Assembly: GCA_013391385.1 (NCBI GenBank)
Contig: JACBFI010000006.1
Span: 62,001 to 126,000, forward strand
Length of the DNA: 64,000 nt
Source: Sediminibacterium sp. Gen4
Lineage (GTDB): Bacteria; Bacteroidota; Bacteroidia; Chitinophagales; Chitinophagaceae
Reading direction: 5' to 3'
Shown: positions 44,590 to 53,800 of the stretch, piece by piece
How the letters are laid out: each line of letters starts with the position of its first letter
Numbering within the stretch: the first letter of the stretch is position 1
Notes under the pieces: generated by a model
What the model saw: only the letters and a program-made list of their open reading frames with translations
The model's database searches: none
What the model was told of the DNA's origin: nothing
Made by a program: the position numbers and the translations under genes

Positions 44590-46719
44590 ATGAGCATGAA
44601 TCAACCGAAAAGATACCTGATTACAGCAGCCCTTCCCTATGCGAATGGGCAAAAACATATTGGTCACCTGGCCGGTGCTTATTTACCGGCAGATATCTAT
44701 GTACGTTATTTAAAAGCACAAAAAAGAGATGTAGTATTTGTGTGCGGTAGCGATGAACATGGAACCGCCATCCCTATTCAGGCAACCAAGGAAGGAACCA
44801 CTGCAAGAGCCATCATTGACAAATACCACCCTTTGATGGAGCAGAATTTCAAAGACCTGGGTATTGCTTTTGATGTTTACCATCGTACCAGCGATCCACT
44901 GCATCATGAAACGGCACAGGAGTTTTTTACGAAACTCAATAATAACGGAGATCTGGAGATCAAAGAATCTGAACAATATTTTGATGAAGAAGCCAATAGC
45001 TTTTTGGCAGACCGATACATCAAGGGAACCTGTCCGAATTGCAGTTTCGATAGCGCATATGGCGACCAATGTGAACGTTGTGGCAAAAGTTTGAGTCCGG
45101 ATGAACTGATCAACCCCGTTAGCACACTCAGCGGAAAACCACCTGTCAAGAAATCTACTAAGCATTGGTATTTACCGCTGAATCGTCATGAAGATTTTTT
45201 AAGAAAGTGGATATTGGAAGAACATGCCAATGACTGGCGTTCCAATGTACTCGGACAATGCAAAAGCTGGATCGATGGTGGATTACAGCCTCGTGCTGTA
45301 ACACGTGATCTGGATTGGGGCGTAAAAGTGCCGGCTGCAGATGCTGAGGGGAAAGTATTGTATGTATGGTTTGACGCACCCATTGGTTATATCAGTGCTA
45401 CTAAACAATGGGCGATCAATACCGGAAAAGATTGGAAACCTTATTGGGAAGATAAAGACACCAAACTGGTTCATTTTATTGGCAAGGATAATATCGTATT
45501 CCATTGTATCATTTTCCCTGTGATGCTGAAACTACATGGTAATATTTTACCGGATAATGTTCCATCCAATGAGTTCATGAATCTGGAAGGAGATAAAATG
45601 AGTACCAGTAGAAACTGGAAACTCGATATGCAGGATTATATCAATGACTTCATCAACAAAGAAAATGGCGGTAGCCAAATGGCGGATGTACTCCGTTATT
45701 ATCTCACCCAGATCGCACCCGAGACAAAAGACAGCGAATTCATGTGGAAGGGTTTCCAGGATGCCAACAATAGTGAATTGGTCAGCATCTTTGGCAATTT
45801 CGTGAACCGCACTTTTGTGTTGATGCATAAACTATGTAATGGTAAAGTACCTTCATTTCATCAGGATATTGCAGATGAGTTAGACCAACAGACCATTACC
45901 GAGATCAAGAACTGTGCAAATAAAGTAACCGCATTACTGGAAGAATATCGTTTCCGCGAAGCTCTATTTGAAGTCATCAATCTGGCTCGTACCGGTAATC
46001 AGTACATGCAGAAAAAAGAACCATGGATTGTTGCCAAATCATTGGCGGAAAATCCGGATGCACAAAAAAGTATTGATAACTGCCTGCATATTTGCTTACA
46101 GCTTACAGCAAATTTGGCTATTCTCATCCAGCCATTCCTTCCATTTACCGCGAAGAAAATGTGCCATATGATGAAAGTGGTTGAAAAAATGCTGGATTGG
46201 GAAAATGCAGGTAGTATGAAATTGCTGAGTGTGGGTTACAGCCTCAGAGCACCTGAACTATTATTTAGAAAAATTGAAGACAGTGAAATTATGGAACAGA
46301 TAGAGAAATTAAATGCCGTGAGTTTGAAAAAAGAAGGTGAAAAGGGAGAAGTGAAAAGTGAAACGACAGAAGCAAAAGAGATTACGGTGAAGCAGGAGAT
46401 TGTATTTGATGATTTTGCTAAGATTGATTTGAAAGTGGGCACTATTGTTTCTGCCGAGAAAGTGGAGAAGGCTGATAAATTGCTGAAATTGCAGGTAGAC
46501 CTGGGTTTTGAAACAAGAACCATTGTATCTGGTATTGCCATGCATTTCAAACCGGAAGACATAGTTGGAAAACAGGTAACTGTTGTGGTGAATTTAGCCC
46601 CACGCAAAATGAGAGGTATTGAAAGCAATGGAATGATTCTGATGGCAGAAGATGCAAATGGAAAGCTTCATTTTATTAATCCGGAAGAAGCTATCAATCC
46701 GGGTAGTGGTGTGAGTTAA
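44590..46719 (+). CDS. metG: Methionyl-tRNA synthetase
   Basis: A 709-residue class I synthetase. The catalytic domain has the HIGH motif (ANGQKHIGHLAGAY), the zinc module with four cysteines (CPNCSFDSAYGDQCERC), WFDAPIGYISATKQW and the KMSKS-type motif as GDKMSTSRNWKL. It is followed by the helical anticodon domain and a C-terminal EMAP-II/Trbp tRNA-binding domain (about 600-709: FAKIDLKVGTIVSAEKVEKADKLLKL). The start could be either of two Met codons two residues apart (44590 or 44596). It is monocistronic, with a terminator after it. Confidence 0.97.
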   Translation: MSMNQPKRYLITAALPYANGQKHIGHLAGAYLPADIYVRYLKAQKRDVVFVCGSDEHGTAIPIQATKEGTTARAIIDKYHPLMEQNFKDLGIAFDVYHRTSDPLHHETAQEFFTKLNNNGDLEIKESEQYFDEEANSFLADRYIKGTCPNCSFDSAYGDQCERCGKSLSPDELINPVSTLSGKPPVKKSTKHWYLPLNRHEDFLRKWILEEHANDWRSNVLGQCKSWIDGGLQPRAVTRDLDWGVKVPAADAEGKVLYVWFDAPIGYISATKQWAINTGKDWKPYWEDKDTKLVHFIGKDNIVFHCIIFPVMLKLHGNILPDNVPSNEFMNLEGDKMSTSRNWKLDMQDYINDFINKENGGSQMADVLRYYLTQIAPETKDSEFMWKGFQDANNSELVSIFGNFVNRTFVLMHKLCNGKVPSFHQDIADELDQQTITEIKNCANKVTALLEEYRFREALFEVINLARTGNQYMQKKEPWIVAKSLAENPDAQKSIDNCLHICLQLTANLAILIQPFLPFTAKKMCHMMKVVEKMLDWENAGSMKLLSVGYSLRAPELLFRKIEDSEIMEQIEKLNAVSLKKEGEKGEVKSETTEAKEITVKQEIVFDDFAKIDLKVGTIVSAEKVEKADKLLKLQVDLGFETRTIVSGIAMHFKPEDIVGKQVTVVVNLAPRKMRGIESNGMILMAEDANGKLHFINPEEAINPGSGVS

Positions 46720-46746
46720 GACTTGCACCCACATATTTGATAAGAA

Positions 46747-46784
46747 AAACGCTGTGTGATTTCGATCACACAGCGTTTGTTTTT
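46747..46784. terminator. Terminator after metG with a TTCG loop
   Basis: AAACGCTGTGTGAT (46747-46760) pairs perfectly with ATCACACAGCGTTT (46765-46778), the loop is TTCG, and TGTTTTTT follows on the plus strand. A strong rho-independent terminator. Confidence 0.9.
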
Positions 46785-47437
46785 TAGCTATAACTCGCAC
46801 ATTCTTTCAATTCTCGTTCTGAGTATGCCAACTTATATTGTTTTAAGACATCTTCAGGTACTCCATTCCATTTATTTGGAACATTACCACGATAATCCAA
46901 ATCTTTCACACCAATCTCAGAAGTGTAAAAACCTGTTAAGGTTAAATCACGCATCAGGTTAAAGAAAGATACGCCTTGAGCCATTTCAGGTTTTGCCTTT
47001 TCCGGATAAGCGATCTGATCTACCAATTGTATTCTTTGTTCAGCACTACAGTCTACAAAAGACTTTTCAAACTGTTTGAATGATTGAATATCCAACCAGC
47101 GTAACCCACCACGCATAGGTGTTTGATGAGAGGGCATATCTTTTACAATGAATTCCAAAAAGTCAGGAACTTTTGCATCAGTAGCACTACCACTCACATC
47201 GTCTTTAGGAACAATGATGTCAACTAAAATAGTAATGGTCGCCATTTCATGTTCAGTAAAGAATTTTTCTTCCTTTTCCAGCTTAGCAAGATATTTTTTC
47301 TCTTCCTCCATTCTGTCATCCAGACCAGCAGATGCAGTTGCATTTTCCTTTTTATCAGTAGGCTTACAGGCATCTACCAGTACACCGGTGGCAACTGTTC
47401 CTACTACGAGCGCTTTAATGGATTTTCTTCTGTCCAT
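46784..47437 (-). CDS. Gluconate 2-dehydrogenase subunit 3 family protein
   Basis: A 217-residue exported protein. The N-terminus MDRRKSIKALVVGTVATGVLVDAC has a twin-arginine-like start and a possible lipoprotein cysteine. The body matches the small subunit family of membrane-bound GMC dehydrogenases (FFTEHEMATITILVDIIVPKDD, FLEFIVKDM, GGLRWLDIQS, FFNLMRDLTLTGFYTSEIG). It lies 45 bases after the GMC oxidoreductase on the same strand and is its probable partner and Tat-export escort. No cytochrome subunit is adjacent. Confidence 0.9.
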   Translation of the reverse strand: MDRRKSIKALVVGTVATGVLVDACKPTDKKENATASAGLDDRMEEEKKYLAKLEKEEKFFTEHEMATITILVDIIVPKDDVSGSATDAKVPDFLEFIVKDMPSHQTPMRGGLRWLDIQSFKQFEKSFVDCSAEQRIQLVDQIAYPEKAKPEMAQGVSFFNLMRDLTLTGFYTSEIGVKDLDYRGNVPNKWNGVPEDVLKQYKLAYSERELKECASYS

Positions 47438-47482
47438 ATGAGTATGTTTTGTCCCATCTCGCTTGAAACGAGACGAGTGGAT

Positions 47483-49225
47483 TTACAGATTTTGTTTTTT
47501 CATTTCATCAATGATGTATTCCGATGCACGCATAGATAAAGCAAGGATCGTCCAGGTGATGTTTTTATCCGCCTGTGAGGTAAACTGACTTCCATCTACA
47601 CAGAACAAGGTTTTACAATCATGTGCCTGACTCCATTTATTCAATGCAGAAGTTCTTTTATCGTTACCCATACGTGCGGTACCTGCTTCATGAATGATGT
47701 TGCCCGGATTGGCAAGACCATAATTATTGGAAGCATCATCATCGCCACCCCAAGTAATGATGGCCCCCATTTCATGCATGATCTCTTTGAAAGTCTCCTT
47801 CATGTGTTTCGCCTGCTTAATTTCATAATCTGAATGCGTAGTATGGAAACGCAAAACAGGGATACCATATTTATCTACGACTTTTGGATCGATCTCACAA
47901 TAGTTATCAATTCTTGGAACTGCTTCCCCTCTACCTGCCATACCCACACCTGCGCCATAGAAATAACGTACATCTTCTTTCAATGAAGCACCATAACCAC
48001 CTGCATCTTTTTTAACCCCATTCACGGCATACTTACCATTCATGCCCTGCATACCAAAGCCAAATCCATAAGCAGGCTGACTCATACCACCCCAATATTC
48101 AATGTGATAACCACGAGGAAAATCTAATTTTTTATTATCCAGCCACCATGGCGTATACACATGCATACCACCAACACCATCTTCATTATATCGTTTCCGA
48201 CCAAAGAGTTCGGGTAATACACCACCCAATGCAGCACCGGTAGAATCGTGCAGGTATTTACCTACCACATTACTACTGTTAGCTAATCCATTGGGATGTC
48301 TGGTAGATTTAGAATTGAGTAAGAGACGTGCTGTTTCACAAGCACTCGCTGCAAGAATCACCACACGACCGCTCACTTGGTATTCCATCATGTCTGTTTT
48401 ATCGACATAAGAGATACCTGTAGCAATTCCTTCGTTATTGGTGATCACTTCACGCGCCATTGCCTGAGTAATGACATCTACATTCCCTGTTCTTACAGCA
48501 GGTTGCACCAATGCAGAAGATGATGAAAAATCTGCCGCCGCTTTACAGCTTCTACCACATTGTGCACAATAGAAACATTCTCCTCTTTCTTTATTGATTT
48601 GTTTGGTAAGAATCGATAAACGGGATGGGATCACCGGTACACCAATACCTGTTGCGGCTTTTTTGATCATCAACTCATGTAAGCGAGGCTTGGGTGGCGG
48701 AAGAAAAATTCCATCCGGATCATTCTCTAATCCTTCCAATGAACCAAATACACCCAATAATTTATCGATCTTATCGTAATAAGGTTTTACATCGTCATAA
48801 CTGATCGGCCAGTCATCTCCCAACCCATCAATACTTCTGCGTTTAAAGTCTTTCGGACCGAAACGCAATGAAATTCTTCCCCAGTGATTGGTACGTCCGC
48901 CGATCATACGGGCACGCCACCAATCCCATTTATCACTCCCTTCTGCCATGGTATAAGGCTCTCCATCAATTTCCCAACCCCAGAAGCAGCCATCAAAATC
49001 GCCAAAAGGGCGAAACTTGGTACTGGCACCTCTGCGTGGCGATTCCCATGGATTTTTCAACTGAGAAGAATGTTTGGCAGGATCATAATCTGCACCTGCT
49101 TCTAACAAACAAACTTTTAATCCGGCATTGGCCAATACATAAGCAGCCATACCACCACCCGCACCAGAACCTACGATCACAGCATCGTATTTCTTGGGTT
49201 GTTTTTTGATTTGAAGATCTCCCAT
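47483..49225 (-). CDS. GMC-family FAD-dependent dehydrogenase
   Basis: A 580-residue flavoprotein that oxidises an alcohol or sugar. It has the N-terminal FAD motif (YDAVIVGSGAGGGMAAYVL), RMIGGRTNHWGRISLRF, a cysteine-rich CAQCGRSCKAAADF segment, the VVILAASACETARLLLNS signature, and a C-terminal substrate/FAD block with His (GNIIHEAGTARMGND, LFCVDGSQFTSQADKNITWTILALS). It has no signal peptide of its own and may be co-exported with subunit 3. A repeat arm stands 2 bases upstream of the ATG. The substrate is unknown. Confidence 0.92.
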   Translation of the reverse strand: MGDLQIKKQPKKYDAVIVGSGAGGGMAAYVLANAGLKVCLLEAGADYDPAKHSSQLKNPWESPRRGASTKFRPFGDFDGCFWGWEIDGEPYTMAEGSDKWDWWRARMIGGRTNHWGRISLRFGPKDFKRRSIDGLGDDWPISYDDVKPYYDKIDKLLGVFGSLEGLENDPDGIFLPPPKPRLHELMIKKAATGIGVPVIPSRLSILTKQINKERGECFYCAQCGRSCKAAADFSSSSALVQPAVRTGNVDVITQAMAREVITNNEGIATGISYVDKTDMMEYQVSGRVVILAASACETARLLLNSKSTRHPNGLANSSNVVGKYLHDSTGAALGGVLPELFGRKRYNEDGVGGMHVYTPWWLDNKKLDFPRGYHIEYWGGMSQPAYGFGFGMQGMNGKYAVNGVKKDAGGYGASLKEDVRYFYGAGVGMAGRGEAVPRIDNYCEIDPKVVDKYGIPVLRFHTTHSDYEIKQAKHMKETFKEIMHEMGAIITWGGDDDASNNYGLANPGNIIHEAGTARMGNDKRTSALNKWSQAHDCKTLFCVDGSQFTSQADKNITWTILALSMRASEYIIDEMKKQNL

Positions 49226-49227
49226 GG

Positions 49228-49257
49228 AAATTTGAAAATTTGTCCGCCTTAGGCGGA
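49228..49257. repeat. AATTTGAAAATTTG word plus TCCGCC hairpin, copy 3
   Basis: AAATTTGAAAATTTG (49228-49242) runs straight into the perfect hairpin TCCGCC-TTA-GGCGGA (49243-49257). The same pairing of AATTTG with a TCCG palindrome occurs at 24155-24180. It forms the immediate 5' flank of the GMC gene. No second arm was found downstream to 49312. Confidence 0.7.
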
Positions 49258-49312
49258 TGAAAATAATAAGAATCGAATCCGTCTCAAGATAAAGAAAAGA
49301 TGATTTGAATGA

Positions 49313-49648
49313 TTACAAACGTTGAACATAAGCCCAGGCTTTTTTGCCTGATCTTAAAATCACGGAGACACGCTGATAATCTTCCACTTCGTATTGATCA
49401 GCACTTTGCAGTTCTGACTCGGTAACTTCAAATACCATCCCCTGAATAGACTGATCCTGATCGGCAGGAATGGCAATAGGATGAAACAACTGTTCACTGG
49501 TAGCCAATACAGCTTCATTGGTAATCTCCAACTGTCCAAGTGTATAACCTACCAACTCATCCTGATGACCTTCCAATAGTCTACCAAAAGACTCCAACTG
49601 AACTTTAGGTTTTTGAAGGGTTCCGTAAGAGAATAACCAATGCAGCAT
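49313..49648 (-). CDS. Gamma-glutamylcyclotransferase-like (AIG2) protein
   Basis: A 111-residue single-domain protein of the GGCT/AIG2 fold. It begins with the substrate-loop motif (LFSYGTLQKPKVQ) and has the QGMVFEVTESELQSADQYEVEDYQRV block, in which a glutamate usually acts as the catalytic acid. It may cleave gamma-glutamyl amines, although many members have unknown substrates. It stands alone between the GMC gene and the toxin-antitoxin pair. Confidence 0.88.
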   Translation of the reverse strand: MLHWLFSYGTLQKPKVQLESFGRLLEGHQDELVGYTLGQLEITNEAVLATSEQLFHPIAIPADQDQSIQGMVFEVTESELQSADQYEVEDYQRVSVILRSGKKAWAYVQRL

Positions 49649-49695
49649 TTGAAATTGTTTGGTGGTAATAAAGATAGGTTGGAAGGGAAATAGTG

Positions 49696-50022
49696 TTAGT
49701 TCAACCTAAGCATTTTTTGATCAATCGTAACAGTGAATTGAATTTTTGCTTGTAAAGCTTTAAACACTTTTATAATGGTATCTAAGGTTGCACTGTTTGC
49801 ACTGCTTTCCAACTTTGATATTTGTGCTTTTTGAACACCTACCAACTTACCCAATTGTTCTTGTGTAAGATTGCGATCCTGTCGAACTTTTTTGATCATT
49901 TGACTTACCAGTTCCATGCTGAGTTCATATTCATACTGCTCCCTTGCCTTAGTACCTCTTTTTCCGATATAAGTATCTTTCATTTCGGAAAGGGTGTAGG
50001 TTTTAAGTGATGTCTTTGCCAT
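49696..50022 (-). CDS. HigA-like XRE antitoxin
   Basis: A 108-residue DNA-binding protein. After a helical N-terminus (TLSEMKDTYIGKRGTKAREQYEYEL) comes an XRE helix-turn-helix domain (about 45-95: VRQDRNLTQEQLGKLVGVQKAQISKLESSANSATLDTIIKVF). It follows the toxin gene by 11 bases on the same strand. Toxin-before-antitoxin order is typical of HigBA. It probably represses the operon by binding the palindromes upstream of the toxin gene. Confidence 0.87.
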   Translation of the reverse strand: MAKTSLKTYTLSEMKDTYIGKRGTKAREQYEYELSMELVSQMIKKVRQDRNLTQEQLGKLVGVQKAQISKLESSANSATLDTIIKVFKALQAKIQFTVTIDQKMLRLN

Positions 50023-50033
50023 AAAATTGTTTT

Positions 50034-50369
50034 TTATAACTTCTTTTCAAAATATTTTTGTCGTAACATGATCGCTCTGGATATTTCTGCCGTAGGAATT
50101 TTATCTGTTTTTTTGCAAAACCCATGAGTAGCCACCACAAGCGTTTCTTCATTATTTGTTTTATCCCAAAAAGCCAATAACCTTACCTGTTGACCATTGT
50201 ACAGCGTTCTAAATTCCCAAATATCATTTTGTAATTTTTTAAATAATCTGGGATCATTAGTTTGCTCTGCCAAATCAATGTTGAATAAGACTTTTGCTAC
50301 CGTTTTCTCTTTAAGAGTTGCCAAGAAATTATTAGCTTCTTCTAAAAACACGGTTTCGAAATAACGCAT
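50034..50369 (-). CDS. HigB/RelE-type (Gp49-like) toxin
   Basis: A 111-residue protein of the phage-derived Gp49-like/HigB family, probable translation-dependent mRNA interferases. It has LATLKEKTVAKVLFNIDLAEQ, LFKKLQNDIWEFRTLYNGQQVRLLAFWD and the C-terminal HGFCKKTDKIPTAEISRA. The frame is open to 50396, but MRYFETVFLEEANNFL at 50369 is the normal start. The antitoxin gene follows. Activity is inferred from family and arrangement. Confidence 0.87.
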   Translation of the reverse strand: MRYFETVFLEEANNFLATLKEKTVAKVLFNIDLAEQTNDPRLFKKLQNDIWEFRTLYNGQQVRLLAFWDKTNNEETLVVATHGFCKKTDKIPTAEISRAIMLRQKYFEKKL

Positions 50370-50390
50370 GCTGTATAGATTGTAAAGGTA

Positions 50391-50416
50391 AAACAATTGT
50401 TTCTATTTTTAGAAAC
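50391..50416. promoter_or_regulatory. Two overlapping palindromes upstream of the toxin gene
   Basis: AAACAATTGTTT (50391-50402) is a perfect 12-base palindrome. GTTTCTA-TTTT-TAGAAAC (50399-50416) is a perfect 7+4+7 inverted repeat. They lie 22-47 bases upstream of the toxin start and are likely operators for the antitoxin. Confidence 0.55.
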
Positions 50417-50533
50417 TTTTTCTTTGAGATAACCTTTTCTTTTGAGGACTTTTCAAAATTATAGCGAAGCGCTTCGTACAAGGCGATGTCATGGCCTGAG
50501 GCGGAGTGTAATGCAAATAATTGTACAAACGCT

Positions 50534-50731
50534 AGATCCTTCGTCGCATGCAATAACCTGCGGTTATTACTGCTCCTCAGGATGACGGATAGACGGGACA
50601 AAAAAGTGCGTGGAGGGAGAAAAAGCTATGGCGCAAAGCGTCCATAGCTTTTTCTCTCTCCACGCACCGGTATATACACTCGTCATCCTGAGGAGCGTTC
50701 CGACAAAGTCGGAAATCGCGACGAAGGATCT
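50534..50731. repeat. Nested cruciform repeat with lateral hairpins
   Basis: Three nested pairs of arms: AGATCCTTCGTCGC (50534-50547) with 50718-50731, GCTCCTCAGGATGACG (50572-50587) with 50681-50696, and GTGCGTGGAGGGAGAAAAAG plus six bases (50606-50631) with 50642-50667 (25 of 26). Between the first and second arms each side carries its own perfect hairpin: AATAACC-TGC-GGTTATT (50552-50568) and TTCCGAC-AAA-GTCGGAA (50698-50714). The outer arms resemble widespread dispersed repeats with CCTGAGGA and GAAGGATCT words. Confidence 0.85.
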
Positions 50732-50748
50732 ATTCGTAAACCACAAAA

Positions 50749-50775
50749 AAACCGCCCCTTAAAAGGAAGCGGTTT
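50749..50775 (-). terminator. nrdJ terminator
   Basis: AAACCGC (50749-50755) pairs with GCGGTTT (50769-50775), with an inner CCTT/AAGG pair. On the minus strand the stem runs into a long T tract. It lies 70 bases after the nrdJ stop. Confidence 0.8.
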
Positions 50776-50844
50776 CTCATTGTATTTACTAACAATTTTC
50801 ATCATTATTATACCATGGTTGGTCGCCTGACCAACTATACAGCA

Positions 50845-53800
50845 TTAGCTACAACCCATGCTATTACCACAGTTCAAGCACTTGTAACAAGTACCCGAGC
50901 GAATGGTGATATGTCCGCAAGTGTTACAAGCAGGCGCATCACTTTGCATGTTTTTCGCTGCTGCATTTACGGCATCCATTCCACTGTTCTCTGCTTTTAC
51001 GGCTGCAGTTGCACGCTGTAATTTCTGCGGTTGTGCAGCGGGAGTAGTATTGGCTGAAGGAGCGGTTACACGAACACTGCTCAGCTCAGGCTTTCCTAGC
51101 AAAGTAGCATCACCATCATCTTCTCCGGTATTACCGATGGTTGGACGATCCAGCACATGTACCAGGTCTGTTCTTCCTAAGTACTCATAAGCCAATGCAC
51201 GGAATACAAAGTCTACCAATGAAGTGGTGGTCTTGATATTCGGATGGTCTACCATTCCTGATGGTTCAAACTTGGTGAATACAAATTTCTCTACAAACTC
51301 TTCCAATGGCACACCATATTGTAAGCCTACAGAAACGGCAATCGCAAAGCAGTTCATGAAGCTGCGAAGAGTTGATCCTTCTTTCGCCAGATCAATGAAG
51401 ATCTCACCCAATGTTCCATCTGCATATTCACCGGTACGTAAGAAGATCACTTGTCCGCCGATCTTCGCTTTCTGTGTAAAGCCACGACGCTTAGCCGGCA
51501 ATGATTTCTTCTCCACGATAGTAGACAACTGACGCTTCAACTTGGTATCGGTAGAAGCATTCATGCGCTTCTGTACCTCATCCAATAATTCATCCACAGT
51601 CAACTGACTCAAATCAACAATATTAGAACCTGTTTCAACAGCCGGAGTCTCTTCACTTGCAGCCTGCAGCTTGTCGCTTGAAGCATCTTCTTTCTTCTTC
51701 TTATCAGATTTATTACTCAATGGCTGACTCAGCTTAGAACCATCGCGGTACAATGCATTTGCTTTCAGACCCAATTTCCAGCTTAACATGTAGCAATCTG
51801 CGATTTCTTCTACAGATGCTTCATGTGGCAGGTTGATGGTTTTAGAAATGGCGCCGCTCAGGAAAGGCTGACAAGCACCCATCATGCGGATATGCCCGTA
51901 AGCATGGATATAACGCTCACCTTTCTTACCACATTTATTCGCGCAATCGAATACAGGTAAATGTTCTTCTTTCAAATATGGAGCACCTTCAATAGTCATG
52001 GTACCACATATATAATCGTTTGCAGCATCTATTTGATCTTCTGTAAATCCTAATGCTTCGAGAAGGTTGAAACTCCAGTCTGCATATTGTTCTTCTTTAA
52101 AACCTAAGCGCTGCATGCACTCATCACCTAAAGTGAAGCGGTTGAAAATAAACCCGATCTCAAAAGCAGATTTAGCAGCACCATTCAATTTTGCAATTTC
52201 ATCAGCTGTAAATCCTTTTGCAGCCAATGTTTCATTGTTGATGAAAGGTGCATTTTCAAATGAAGCGGCTCCTACTGCATATTGTTCTATTGCTTTTGCT
52301 TCTGCTTCATTGTATCCTAAGTTCTTCAATGCCTGTGGAACAGACTGATTGATGATCTTGAAATAACCACCACCGGATAATTTTTTGAATTTCACCAAAG
52401 CGAAATCAGGTTCAACACCGGTAGTATCACAATCCATCACCAGACCGATGGTACCGGTTGGAGCGATTACAGTAGTTTGTGCGTTGCGGTAACCATATTG
52501 CTCGCCCAATTGTACTGCATCATCCCATGCTTTGGTAGCAGCTTTCAACAGGTAATCAGGACAATATTTTGCTTTGATACCTTGTGGTTTAATTTCCAAT
52601 CCCACATAAGCATCTTCAGCATCATAAGCAGCTGCGCGATGGTTGCGCATTACACGCAGCATGTCTTCTTTATTTTCTTCGTACTTATCAAAAGCACCGA
52701 GGAAAGAAGCCATTTCCGCAGATGTCTTATACGACACGCCGGTCATAATAGCTGAGATCGCTCCGGCAATACCGCGGGCTTCTTCACTATCATAAGCAAT
52801 ACCACTTACCATCAGCATAGAACCGAGGTTGGCAAAGCCCAGACCCAGTGTACGATAATCGTAAGAAAGCTGTGCCACTTCTTTTGAAGGGAACTGAGCC
52901 ATCAATACAGAAATCTCCAGTACAGTGGTCCATAAGCGGGTAGTATATTCAAAACCTTCTACATCGAATACGTTGGTATCATCATCATGAAACTTACGCA
53001 GGTTGATGGAAGCCAGGTTACAAGCTGTATTATCCAGGAACATGTATTCTGAACAAGGGTTAGACGCATTGATGCGACCACCTTTTGGACAGGTATGCCA
53101 TTCATTGATGGTAGTATCGTATTGTGTACCGGGATCTGCACAACGCCATGCAGCGTAAGCAATCTTATCCCACACTTCACGTGCAGGGATTTTCTTCATG
53201 GTACGACCATCGGTACGTGCTTTCAGTTCCCAATCACCATCTTCTTCCAATGCTTTGAAGAAACTGTTAGGAATACGAACAGAGTTGTTAGAGTTTTGTC
53301 CGGATACAGTAGCGTATGCCTCTCCCTCATAACTATTGTCATAACCCGCAGCTACCAGGGCAGCTACTTTTTTCTCTTCTTCTACTTTCCAGTTGATGAA
53401 ATCCATGATCTCAGGATGATCCAGATCCAGACACACCATTTTAGCAGCACGACGGGTAGTGCCACCGCTTTTGATGGCGCCTGCTGCACGGTCGCCGATT
53501 TTTAGGAAACTCATCAATCCGCTTGAAGTACCCCCACCGCTCAGTTTTTCTCCACTACCGCGGATCTGAGAGAAGTTGGTACCAACACCAGAACCATACT
53601 TAAATATGCGGGCCTCGCGAGTCCACAAATCCATGATACCGCCTTCGTTCACTAAGTCGTCGCTCACGCTCAGAATGAAACAGGCATGTGGTTGAGGGCG
53701 CTCATAGGCGTTAGTAGACTTTTTCAGTTTACTATCTTTCGGATCTACATAATAGTGTCCTTGTGGCTTTCCGGTAATGCCATATACTTCATGCAAACCG

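Larger units (their letters stand above)
50417..50844. other. Repeat-filled intergenic region between the toxin gene and nrdJ
   Basis: No gene is supported here. From the toxin side it contains a perfect palindrome CGAAGCGCTTCG (about 50464-50475), a stretch with interspersed-repeat character (about 50475-50533), the nested cruciform 50534-50731, and the nrdJ terminator at 50749-50775. A minus-strand open frame across 50332-50601 is a translation of the repeat and not a convincing gene. Confidence 0.6.

Noticed and set aside
50332-50601. Minus-strand open frame of 89 codons overlapping the toxin promoter and the cruciform
   Set aside because: It is a read-through of repeat DNA and of the operator region, has no start context, and resembles no family.
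49313-50844. Toxin-antitoxin pair plus repeats as a genomic island or prophage remnant
   Set aside because: No integrase, transposase, tRNA or attachment duplication is present, and base composition does not change.
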